A DNA stretch of 35,151 nt from Eubacterium sp. (lineage in GTDB: Bacteria; Bacillota_A; Clostridia; Lachnospirales; Lachnospiraceae): the NCBI GenBank assembly GCA_024687845.1, contig JAILEL010000454.1, positions 1 through 35,151 of the forward strand, given 5' to 3'. Every line of letters starts with the position of its first letter. The stretch's first letter is position 1. This document shows positions 24,653 to 32,018 of the stretch, one piece after another. The position numbers and the translations under genes are program-made. The notes under the pieces were generated by a model. The model was not told the origin of the DNA. It made no database searches and worked only from the letters and a program-made list of their open reading frames with translations.

Positions 24653-27600
24653 ATGGGAAAAAAAAGAAATCGGCTTGCTGTTTTAGTTGGACAGGCTGAT
24701 GAAAGCTTTCAGAGTCGTTTTATTTCCGGCTTTACCAAACAGGCTTTTAATTTCGGACAGGATGTATGTGTTTTTTCCATGTTTAAAAAGTATCAGGATA
24801 CAGTGGAAAGAGAGATGGGAGAGTCAAATATTTTCTCTCTTATAAATCCTGATTATTTTGATGGGATTTTAATTCTTAAGGATACTATTCAGACTGCAGG
24901 AGTTGCAGAGGATATTGAGAAGAGACTGCATGATACTTATAGTGGTCCTGTTCTGGTAGTTGATCTGGAAAGCAAGTATTATGATACGGTTTTCATTGAC
25001 TGTTTCAACCCTGTTGTAAAGCTTACTAATCATCTCATAGAGGATCATGGAATTAAGGATATTGCATTTTTGACAGGAAAGAAGAAACATCGTCATTCTA
25101 TCCAGAGACTGGCAGGATTTATGGAGGCTATGAAGAATCATGACCTTAAAGTTCCTGAAGATAGAATATTGGAGGGGGACTTCTGGTACCTCAGTGGAGA
25201 GCAGTGCGTAGATGGACTTCTTGTATCAGGCAAGCCTCTGCCTGAAGCTATTATATGTGCAAATGATCCTATGGCGATAGGTGCCTGCAAGGCATTTGAA
25301 GAAAAAGGAATCAGAGTTCCAGAGGATATAATAGTAGTTGGATGTGATTCTAATGAAGAGGGACAGACAAGTCCTAAAATCGTTACATCATACGTTGCAC
25401 CGGCTTTTGAACTTGGAAAATATTCAGTTGAAGCACTTGAAGACATTAGAGCAGGCAAACTTCTCAGAGAATTTAATGCGGAGGCTGATATAATATATGG
25501 AGAAACCTGTGGGTGCAGTAAAATGAGAGACTTCGGATATAATATCCGGAGGAGTGAATGGACTACTGAGATATATGAAGAAGGCTTTGGCTCAGTTAAT
25601 AACATGCTTTTCGAGAATATCACAACCCAGAGTGATATTCTGGATTTTATTGGTACAGTTTATTCGTATGCTTATCAGATAAAGGGGGCACAGAGTCTGC
25701 ATGTCTGTCTGGTCAGTGATACTTTAGATAAAGGAAATAACAGATTCTATAAAAACGAAGGCTATCCTGAAAAGATGATTCACGTGCTGAAATACAGTCG
25801 GAATCATGAGAATGATATGGTAGGCATTGAAGAGTATTTTGATACGAGAGAGATGCTACCTGGTCTTACTGATTATAGAGATGAACCAACAGGATATTTC
25901 TTTACACCGATTTTCTTTGAAGATAAATGTTATGGATATTCAGTAGTAAGTTACGGGAATAATGCAAGAAGCTATGATGGTTTATATCGTTTATGGATTA
26001 AAACAATGGCTCTTGGACTTGATAATCTTCGCAAAAATATGGCTCTTGCCCAGTTGAATGAGGAAATAAACGGACTGAAATCTTCCAAATTCGACAAGTA
26101 TGATGCTATGTACGACAACCTTTCAAGTGAGGAAAAGGAGGATTATGATCTTGTAAGTGATATTGTAGAAAATAATCTTTTTACATATCATTTTCAGCCT
26201 ATAGTAAGTGCCGTTGATGGTGAGATATACTCATATGAAGCACTTATGAGATCCAAGACAAGAAGGAAGATATCTCCGCTTGCTATTCTTAAATACGCCA
26301 GTATGCAGAAACAGTTTCCTAAAATAGAGAGTGAGACATTTAATAATGTTCTTGATTATATTGATAAAAAACAGTATGAGATAGGAAATGCAAAAATATT
26401 TATCAATAGTATTCCAGGTATCCGCGTAGATGATATGGATGAGATTACCAGAAAGCTGAGACTGCATCATGACAGGGTTGTAGTAGAGCTTACAGAAGAA
26501 GCTGAAATGGATGATTCAGCTTTGGAAAGACTTAAAGCTTATCTGGCTAGTTTAGATGTTGAGATTGCCGTAGATGACTATGGTACGGGTTATTCCAATA
26601 TAAGCAATCTTCTCAGATATATGCCGAACTATGTAAAGATTGACAGGTCACTGCTGAGTGAGATTCAGAACAAACCCCCTAAGCAGCATTTTGTAAGAGA
26701 AATAATAGATTTCTGCCACAGTAATAATATTATGGCGCTTGCAGAAGGAGTAGAAACATCTGAAGAACTTAGAATGGTAATTCATCTGGGAGCGGATCTG
26801 ATTCAGGGCTATTATACAGGAAAGCCAGTTCCACAGTTCATTGGCCGGATAGATGAGAAGATAATAAATGAAATAAAAACTTATTATCAGGAAAAAATCG
26901 ACGGAAGATCGAAGAAGATTTATATCGCAGGAAAAACTAACAGAGTTTCACTTATTAATCTGCTTAAAGAGAACATTTCCGACATTGTTATAGGTCAGGA
27001 TAATATGGTCTATAAAGATATAACTATAGTTGGACTTCCATCACTTACAACCGAGATGCATTTGCGAATCGAGCCCGGTTATTCCGGAAGGATTACTCTT
27101 GAAAATGTATATTTTTCAAACATAAAGAACAGACCATGTATCGAGCTTGGTGAGAATTCAGATGTCAGCCTATGCTTAAAGGGTTACAACATACTTAGGA
27201 ACACAGGAATCGAGGTTCCTGCTTCGGCAAATCTGGATATAGAAGGTGAAGGAAGTCTTAGAATCGAACTGACCAATCAGGAATTCTTTGGTATTGGAAA
27301 TGACATAAATTCGAAGCATGGAAGCCTTAATATCCATCAGAGTGGCAATCTGACAATAACGGCAAATGGAATAAATGGCTGTTATATTGGTTCAGGCCTT
27401 GGCGGAAGTATTGAAATCGGAAACGGTACCTATAATTTTGAAGGAAATAGTACGAAGCTCATTTGTATAGGCTCGTTATCAGAAAACTCAGATATAGTTA
27501 TTAAAAAATGTGGTATAGAAATGGACATTTCGGGAACAAATGTTATCGGAATTGGTTCATATGATAAGAATACATCAGTCACTATATCTGACTGTTCTCT

Positions 27601-27997
27601 TAAAGCCATTATAAATGGACGTGAGGTAGTAGGAATAGGAACAATAACTGGTGATAGTACATTTGTTAAGATATATAATTCTTTTGTAGAGTTCAGTATC
27701 AATGCAGATAAATGCACAGCTCTTGGAAGCCTTATACATGATACAAAGCTGGACATTAGTATGGCATCTGCCAGAGTAAATAATGTCGGTGAAAACGCAT
27801 TAGCTTTTGGTGGATTCGAAGGAGATACAAATATTTCTTTGATAGGTGTAGATACAAGAGTGAAAGTTTTCAACACAGTTGGATGTGAAACATTTGCAAA
27901 GGATGAGAACATTACTATAGTAAATGGTCGCTGCAGGATAATAGTAAATGATAAAGACGTAGAGAGAGAACTTATATTTAAACTAGATAAAAAATAA
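24653..27997 (+). CDS. c-di-GMP phosphodiesterase with LacI-like sensor and beta-helix-like tail
   Basis: The 1114-residue protein has an unusual order. Residues 1-300 form a periplasmic-binding/LacI-type ligand domain with no helix-turn-helix (AIICANDPMAIGACKAFEEK, PEDIIVVGCDSN). Residues 310-490 are a GAF-like spacer with a coiled part. Residues about 495-745 form an EAL domain with the catalytic set in place: YEALMR, FINS, VVELTEE, VDDYGTGYSN, VKIDRS, LAEGVET and QGYYTGKP. Residues 790-1105 are repeats rich in G, N and I (CIELGENSDVSLCLKGYN, IGIGSYDKNTSVTISDC), suggesting a right-handed beta-helix. No signal peptide or membrane segment is visible, so it is probably cytosolic. Start 24653 has GAGGAG/AAGGA upstream. 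It should degrade c-di-GMP in response to an unknown ligand. Confidence 0.87.
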   Translation: MGKKRNRLAVLVGQADESFQSRFISGFTKQAFNFGQDVCVFSMFKKYQDTVEREMGESNIFSLINPDYFDGILILKDTIQTAGVAEDIEKRLHDTYSGPVLVVDLESKYYDTVFIDCFNPVVKLTNHLIEDHGIKDIAFLTGKKKHRHSIQRLAGFMEAMKNHDLKVPEDRILEGDFWYLSGEQCVDGLLVSGKPLPEAIICANDPMAIGACKAFEEKGIRVPEDIIVVGCDSNEEGQTSPKIVTSYVAPAFELGKYSVEALEDIRAGKLLREFNAEADIIYGETCGCSKMRDFGYNIRRSEWTTEIYEEGFGSVNNMLFENITTQSDILDFIGTVYSYAYQIKGAQSLHVCLVSDTLDKGNNRFYKNEGYPEKMIHVLKYSRNHENDMVGIEEYFDTREMLPGLTDYRDEPTGYFFTPIFFEDKCYGYSVVSYGNNARSYDGLYRLWIKTMALGLDNLRKNMALAQLNEEINGLKSSKFDKYDAMYDNLSSEEKEDYDLVSDIVENNLFTYHFQPIVSAVDGEIYSYEALMRSKTRRKISPLAILKYASMQKQFPKIESETFNNVLDYIDKKQYEIGNAKIFINSIPGIRVDDMDEITRKLRLHHDRVVVELTEEAEMDDSALERLKAYLASLDVEIAVDDYGTGYSNISNLLRYMPNYVKIDRSLLSEIQNKPPKQHFVREIIDFCHSNNIMALAEGVETSEELRMVIHLGADLIQGYYTGKPVPQFIGRIDEKIINEIKTYYQEKIDGRSKKIYIAGKTNRVSLINLLKENISDIVIGQDNMVYKDITIVGLPSLTTEMHLRIEPGYSGRITLENVYFSNIKNRPCIELGENSDVSLCLKGYNILRNTGIEVPASANLDIEGEGSLRIELTNQEFFGIGNDINSKHGSLNIHQSGNLTITANGINGCYIGSGLGGSIEIGNGTYNFEGNSTKLICIGSLSENSDIVIKKCGIEMDISGTNVIGIGSYDKNTSVTISDCSLKAIINGREVVGIGTITGDSTFVKIYNSFVEFSINADKCTALGSLIHDTKLDISMASARVNNVGENALAFGGFEGDTNISLIGVDTRVKVFNTVGCETFAKDENITIVNGRCRIIVNDKDVERELIFKLDKK

Positions 27998-28022
27998 TAA
28001 AAAACATAGGAGGATACAAAAA

Positions 28023-29003
28023 GTGTTAGAAGCAAGACCAGAAAACATGGAGCGTATAACTACGCCAGAACTTGCAAAAGCCTATATCGATGAGAGAATA
28101 GCTCTTCTGAAAGAACAGGTAGGTGACAAGAAAGTGCTCCTCGCATTATCAGGTGGAGTGGATTCATCTGTAGTAGCAGCTATGCTTATTAAAGCTATCG
28201 GACAGCAGCTCGTGTGCGTACATGTAAATCATGGACTTCTCAGAAAAGGAGAGCCAGAGCAGGTAATCAAGGTATTCAGAGATGAGATGAATGCAAATCT
28301 TATCTATGTTGATGCTACAGACAGATTCCTGGATAAGCTTGCAGGAGTAACAGATCCTGAGGAGAAGAGAAAAATCATCGGTGGAGAATTCATTGAGGTA
28401 TTCGCAGAAGAAGCAAGAAAACTTGATGGAATAGAGTTCCTGGCGCAAGGAACAATCTGGCCTGATATTCTCGAGAGCGAAGCAGGAATCAAGGCACATC
28501 ATAATGCCGGTGGACTTCCTGAAGATATGAACTTTGAATTAGTAGAACCTGTAAGAATCCTTTTCAAGGATGAAGTTCGTGTAGTTGGAAAAGAACTCGG
28601 ACTTCCTGATAACATGGTATATCGTCAGCCATTCCCAGGACCAGGACTTGGAGTAAGATGTCCAGGAGCAATCACACGTGAACGTCTCGAAGCAGTTCGT
28701 GAATCAGATGCAATCCTTAGAGAAGAATTTGCAAAGAACGGCCTTGAAGGAAAAGTATGGCAGTACTTCACAGTCGTTCCAGACTTTAAGTCAACAGGAG
28801 TAAAAGACGGCAAACGTACCTTCGACTGGCCATGCATCATCCGTGCCATCAACACCACAGATGTAATGGAAGTAACAGTAGAACACCTCTCAAACGAACT
28901 AATCGACCACCTGGTAAACCGCATCATCACAGAAGTACCAGGCATCAACCGCGTCCTGTTCGACTACACCCCAAAACCACCAGCAACCGTGGAATATGAG
29001 TGA
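28023..29003 (+). CDS. guaA: GMP synthase ATP-pyrophosphatase subunit (no amidotransferase domain)
   Basis: The protein converts XMP to GMP using ATP and ammonia. Its 326 residues cover only the ATP-pyrophosphatase and dimerisation domains: P-loop ALSGGVDSS (residues 41-49), VNHGLLRKGE, GTIWPDILES, QPFPGPGLGVR, and the typical end PKPPATVEYE. The usual bacterial enzyme has about 510-525 residues, with an N-terminal glutamine amidotransferase; here the GTG start follows an AGGAGG ten bases upstream and leaves no room for one. An amidotransferase subunit encoded elsewhere, or use of free ammonia, is implied. The last third prefers C-ending codons more than the first. Its final codons begin the repeat at 28992. 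Confidence 0.93.
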   Translation: MLEARPENMERITTPELAKAYIDERIALLKEQVGDKKVLLALSGGVDSSVVAAMLIKAIGQQLVCVHVNHGLLRKGEPEQVIKVFRDEMNANLIYVDATDRFLDKLAGVTDPEEKRKIIGGEFIEVFAEEARKLDGIEFLAQGTIWPDILESEAGIKAHHNAGGLPEDMNFELVEPVRILFKDEVRVVGKELGLPDNMVYRQPFPGPGLGVRCPGAITRERLEAVRESDAILREEFAKNGLEGKVWQYFTVVPDFKSTGVKDGKRTFDWPCIIRAINTTDVMEVTVEHLSNELIDHLVNRIITEVPGINRVLFDYTPKPPATVEYE

Positions 29004-29163
29004 TAACGAGCCAAGGTCAGATAGATAAACAGCGTCCACCGAAGGTGGTAGTCAAAATGAAAGGCATACCGGCAAGCTTGCTTGCAAAGGTATGTCTTTT
29101 GTTTTGGCTAATAGCTGCGAAGCAGCGCTGTTTATCTATCTGACCTTGGCGACAACATACATC
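28992..29163 (+). repeat. Structured repeat, copy at the guaA 3' end
   Basis: It starts with GAATATGAGTGATA, which includes the last four guaA codons. A perfect 24-bp outer stem runs from 29011-29034 to 29126-29149. Inside are CCACC-GAA-GGTGG (29036-29048), a long hairpin 29049-29110 whose non-Watson-Crick positions are mostly G-U, with the core GCAAGCTTGCTTGC (29072-29085), and GCTGC-GAA-GCAGC (29114-29126). It ends with the unpaired box CGACAACATACATC. The same design recurs at 34979-35148 with different stem sequences. The wobble pattern suits a plus-strand RNA. No coding frame explains it. Confidence 0.82.
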
Positions 29164-29193
29164 TGGATACAGGCCTTTGCCGGTATCCAGATG
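29160..29193. repeat. Inverted repeat flanking the structured element
   Basis: CATCTGGATAC (29160-29170) pairs with GTATCCAGATG (29183-29193), with GGC/GCC extending the stem. There is no T run, so it is not a standard terminator. Its left arm overlaps the last bases of the conserved right-end box of the repeat. Confidence 0.6.
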
Positions 29194-29232
29194 AGTGGAG
29201 CAAGAATGAGTAATGTATACTTTTCAATCTTT

Positions 29233-29268
29233 CGCTTAAACTGATGTTAAGCGCGCTTTTTCTTCTTT
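29233..29268 (+). terminator. Weak terminator-like hairpin
   Basis: CGCTTAA (29233-29239) pairs with TTAAGCG (29247-29253), followed on the plus strand by CGC and a T-rich stretch. It could end transcription from guaA and the structured element. It overlaps the stop of the small minus-strand gene. Confidence 0.4.
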
Positions 29269-29435
29269 TCGTCGAATAAACGTTTATTGATTTTATTTCT
29301 ACATTTTAAATCATAGCAAGTACGGCTGTTATTCTTTGCATCAATTATAAAATAGTATTTTCCTTTGATTGGACAATCATCTTTACAGCAACATCTACAC
29401 TCAAAGCCGCCCATTTCAATATTTACCAATTCCAT
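29247..29435 (-). CDS. Small cysteine-rich protein, hypothetical
   Basis: A possible 62-residue basic protein with a cysteine pattern CRCCCKDDC and, further on, TCYDLKC, suggesting a small zinc-binding fold. The tail is strongly basic (FDEKKKKRA). Codon use looks natural, but I see no good ribosome site before either candidate ATG (29435 or 29414), and the frame stays open to 29480. It may be a short remnant rather than a working gene. The family is not recognised. It is the first coding-like stretch inside the island. Confidence 0.4.
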   Translation of the reverse strand: MELVNIEMGGFECRCCCKDDCPIKGKYYFIIDAKNNSRTCYDLKCRNKINKRLFDEKKKKRA

Positions 29436-29521
29436 AAATATAACACATAATAAATTGTTAAAGCTCCAGGAAATCTGCACAGATTTATTTGATTTGTATT
29501 CTATAATTGGATATACATTCT

Positions 29522-29775
29522 TTATAACTTTTTTTCTTCATTGGTGTATTTTATATTAGATGTATTAGTAGAAATTGGGGATATTTGGTCACTAAAATAT
29601 GGTTCAATTTCTTCAGAAATACAAAAATCAATAAAATCATCAAAGGGTTCTATGAATATATCATATAATTTATCCGGTTCCGGCCATTCTCCTACAGATT
29701 CGTAATATGATTTGACATACTCTTCGCTTTCGTGTTTATATACAGGGGCAGTACTTGGCCAATTGTATTTTTTGA
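29522..29775 (-). pseudogene. 5'-truncated gene remnant on the minus strand
   Basis: The minus strand reads as a natural acidic protein tail (KYNWPSTAPVYKHESEEYVK, later WPEPDKLYDIFIEPFDDFID and ISEEIEPYFSDQ) ending at a stop at 29522-29524. No start codon exists upstream in frame before the sense is lost near 29775, where a plus-strand frame takes over. This looks like the end of a gene cut by rearrangement. The family is not recognised. Confidence 0.5.
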
Positions 29776-30217
29776 GGCATCTATAGAAGACAGGGAAAAA
29801 AGAATAAATGAAGTGACAGAAGAATTAGAAAATCGTGAAAAGAATTTTAATTCTGAGGAATGTATTTCTGCTGAGGAGGCATTTACTCGTATTAAAGAAG
29901 AAATTTTTTCTGATATGTCGGAAGATGAAAAGCTCTATCACCAGCATAAGAAAGAATTTAAGGAAAAAGTACGAGAAATAGAACGTAGAGAAGTTGATAG
30001 AATTACTGACGAGAACCATAAGAAATATATAGAGACAATCAAAAAGGAGTATATGACAAGAACATGAAATAATCTGATTCGTAAAAGCATTAAATTCTTT
30101 CATGATAATGTAGACCGTCTGATAGAAGAATATGGACCACATAAGTTTCTTCTTAGAAGATATTACAATAGGAGAGATTCTAAAAATATCTTCCTCCAAA
30201 ATTCAGGCGTTTCTTGA
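29763..30217 (+). pseudogene. Interrupted coiled-coil gene fragment
   Basis: A plus-strand frame reads FEASIEDREKRINEVTEELE and continues as a charged helical protein to KKEYMTRT, where a TGA (30065-30067) stops it. The same frame resumes in a protein-like way (NNLIRKSIKFFHDNVDRLIE) until about 30133 and ends at 30217, overlapping the next gene in another frame. A GTG at 29732 is the only upstream start, and the stretch before 29763 is antisense to the minus-strand remnant. This is best read as a gene truncated at its 5' end and broken by a nonsense codon. No family is recognised. Confidence 0.45.
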
Positions 30218-30752
30218 GAGACTAAAAAATATGGATGTTGTGAATAAATCGGATAACAAAGCGTTGCTGTTTGTTTGTAAGTCTACGAGTGATGACAGAT
30301 TATTAGGATATGCTGTGAATCTTGTTTATCTGAAGGAACTTATAAATGAAGATAATTTATCAAAAATAAAAACTTACTCATATGAATTCACAGAACAGAA
30401 AGAGACACTTGGATTTTTAGTGGCAGACACGAAGCTTACTCAGGATAATATTATGGATTTTGTTGTTGATTTTTTATTTCAGATGTCTTCTTTTGGATTT
30501 GAACAGGAACATTTGGCTGAAGAAATAGAAAAACTGGCTGAAGCTATGAAAGAGATTGAAGTGCATCTAGAACAATTAATTGATCGTGAAAAATTAAGTG
30601 AAGAGTTAGGTATTCCGATAGAAGAAATATATCCTGAGGAAGATGAAAAGAAAAAGGCTTACTATGAAATGGGAATGGAATTTACACGGTACTGCAGAAT
30701 TATGGAACTGGAGAAGATAAAGAGAAGTGTAATTGAGGAATCGAAAAATTAA
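30132..30752 (+). CDS. Hypothetical acidic helical protein
   Basis: The 206-residue product starts MDHISFFLEDITIGEILKIS and has a mixed alpha/beta first half (KALLFVCKSTSDDRLLGYAV). Its second half is strongly helical and acidic (EEIEKLAEAMKEIEVHLEQL, then IEEIYPEEDEKKKAYYEMGM). There is no membrane segment or catalytic motif. Only a weak GAAGAA precedes the ATG, and another frame overlaps it, so it may be translated by coupling or be the frameshifted remainder of the upstream fragment. It is followed after 13 bases by the phosphatase-like gene. I do not recognise the family. Confidence 0.55.
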   Translation: MDHISFFLEDITIGEILKISSSKIQAFLERLKNMDVVNKSDNKALLFVCKSTSDDRLLGYAVNLVYLKELINEDNLSKIKTYSYEFTEQKETLGFLVADTKLTQDNIMDFVVDFLFQMSSFGFEQEHLAEEIEKLAEAMKEIEVHLEQLIDREKLSEELGIPIEEIYPEEDEKKKAYYEMGMEFTRYCRIMELEKIKRSVIEESKN

Positions 30753-30765
30753 GGGGGTACCTAAT

Positions 30766-31074
30766 ATGTATGAACTTTCAAAAGAACAGATAGACAGATA
30801 TAAAATTATGAGTTTTGATGTAAGCTATAAGCCGTCACAGTGTATGCAGGAGGATTCAAATGCAAAAAAAATAGTTAGTTTTGTAAATAAATGGTATGAT
30901 AACGTCGATACAATAATAGTACATTGCGAAGGTGGAATATCTCGTAGTGCAGGCGTATGTGCCGCTATCATGAGGGTAAAAGAAGGTACTGATTATCCGG
31001 TGTTCAGAAGTAAAAGCAAGCGTCCCAATATGACCTGCTATTTGAAGACTCTTAAGGCTTTTGACTATATTTAA
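30766..31074 (+). CDS. Small dual-specificity-phosphatase-like protein
   Basis: The 102-residue protein has the Cys-phosphatase P-loop HCEGGISRSAG (H53, C54, R60), the CX5R signature of tyrosine/dual-specificity phosphatases, preceded by KKIVSFVNKWYDNVDTIIV as the usual helix and strand. It is shorter than the 140-160 residues usual for bacterial relatives, so N-terminal elements may be reduced; the aspartate in SFDVSY is a candidate general acid. AGGGGG lies eight bases before ATG 30766; an upstream in-frame start overlaps the previous gene and is rejected. kptA follows after 22 bases. Substrates could be phosphoprotein, nucleotide or RNA phosphate. Confidence 0.75.
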   Translation: MYELSKEQIDRYKIMSFDVSYKPSQCMQEDSNAKKIVSFVNKWYDNVDTIIVHCEGGISRSAGVCAAIMRVKEGTDYPVFRSKSKRPNMTCYLKTLKAFDYI

Positions 31075-31096
31075 TTTATATGGAAAGGAGTCATTT

Positions 31097-31639
31097 ATGA
31101 ATCAGACAGAAAAAAGTAAATATATGGCAATGTTACTTCGGCATAAACCCGAAAAAGGAAATCTTAAGCTGGATTCAGATGGATTTACAGATGTAGATTC
31201 ATTGCTAAAAGCTTTAGAGATTGATTTTGGAACATTAGAAGAAATTGTTAGTAACGATAATAAACAAAGATATTCATTTAATAAAGATAAGACAAGAATC
31301 AGAGCAAATCAGGGACACAGTGTAAGCTATGTGAAAATAAAGTTTAAAGAATTAATCCCATCATGCCCACTGTATCATGGTACTGCTTTAAAGTTTATGG
31401 ATGGTATCAATAAGAAGGGCTTGATATCCAAGAATAGACAATATGTTCATTTGTCTCAGGACATAGAAACTGCGAAATCTGTTGGGATGCGACATGCTAA
31501 ATATATCAGTAACTTAATTATATTTGAGATTGACTGTCAAAAGATGCTTAAAGATGGTTACAAGTTTTATATTTCAGATAATAATGTCGTTCTTACAGAA
31601 AAGGTTCCCAGAAAATACTTGAAACAAATTCAGATATAG
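31097..31639 (+). CDS. kptA: RNA 2'-phosphotransferase (KptA/Tpt1 family)
   Basis: The enzyme removes an internal RNA 2'-phosphate using NAD+, giving ADP-ribose 1'',2''-cyclic phosphate. Family members can also ADP-ribosylate phosphorylated nucleic-acid ends. The 180-residue protein is full length. All four catalytic residues of the family are visible: R15-H16 in LLRHKPE, R69 in RIRANQGHS, and R132 in VGMRHAKY. LYHGT and VHLSQD are typical NAD-pocket motifs. AAGGAG lies about seven bases before ATG 31097. Most bacteria lack a known substrate for this enzyme, so a role in repairing RNA cut and ligated by mobile-element or defence systems is often proposed. It is close-coupled to the phosphatase-like gene. 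Confidence 0.9.
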   Translation: MNQTEKSKYMAMLLRHKPEKGNLKLDSDGFTDVDSLLKALEIDFGTLEEIVSNDNKQRYSFNKDKTRIRANQGHSVSYVKIKFKELIPSCPLYHGTALKFMDGINKKGLISKNRQYVHLSQDIETAKSVGMRHAKYISNLIIFEIDCQKMLKDGYKFYISDNNVVLTEKVPRKYLKQIQI

Positions 31640-31690
31640 GTTGGATAAGTATTTGAGAAAAATATGAATTAATGGAAGAAAAGGGGAGTT

Positions 31691-31876
31691 ATGAGTAGAA
31701 AAGAGTGTAAAATATCACAGCTGTGTTTTGGTGACAGAATTTATTATTCGATAGACGGTGATTATGGGGGATATGTTGTACGTAGTAGTGATGATTCGGA
31801 CGTTATAATAGTAGAACAGGATAATGGTCAGGTTACTGCATATGATAATGATACAGTTATATATGTAGAAAAGTAA
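31691..31876 (+). CDS. Small hypothetical protein, beta-rich
   Basis: This 61-residue acidic protein (ISQLCFGDRIYYSIDGDYGG, then YVVRSSDDSDVIIVEQDNGQ) looks like a small beta-barrel, perhaps SH3-like. AAGGGGAG lies about five bases before the ATG. It is 51 bases after kptA and ends before a strong terminator, so it likely closes the unit that contains the phosphatase and kptA. The family is not recognised. Confidence 0.65.
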   Translation: MSRKECKISQLCFGDRIYYSIDGDYGGYVVRSSDDSDVIIVEQDNGQVTAYDNDTVIYVEK

Positions 31877-31906
31877 AATAATATGAAAATGCTATATTAT
31901 AAATGA

Positions 31907-31946
31907 AAAAACAGCGCATTTAAGATATTTAGCTAGCGCTGTTTTT
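31907..31946. terminator. Bidirectional intrinsic terminator
   Basis: AAAAACAGCGC (31907-31917) pairs with GCGCTGTTTTT (31936-31946). The A and T tracts let it work on both strands. It separates the kptA unit from the 665-residue protein gene. Confidence 0.85.
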
Positions 31947-32018
31947 ATGTTAAAATATTGTTTATATGTTACACCTTGATGCAAGTTATAAATAATTTGA
32001 ATACAGAGGTATAAAATT

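Noticed and set aside
25138..25623. Minus-strand open frame of 161 codons
   Set aside because: It is antisense to the ligand-binding domain of the EAL protein and has no start signal.
27430..28035. Minus-strand open frame of 201 codons under the EAL gene
   Set aside because: It is antisense to the repeat-rich tail of a protein with clear upstream domains. It has no ribosome site and no recognisable fold, and it is a by-product of low stop frequency opposite those repeats.
29365..29559. Plus-strand 64-codon frame
   Set aside because: It has no ribosome site. It lies opposite the cysteine-rich minus frame and the remnant tail, both of which look more like coding sequence.
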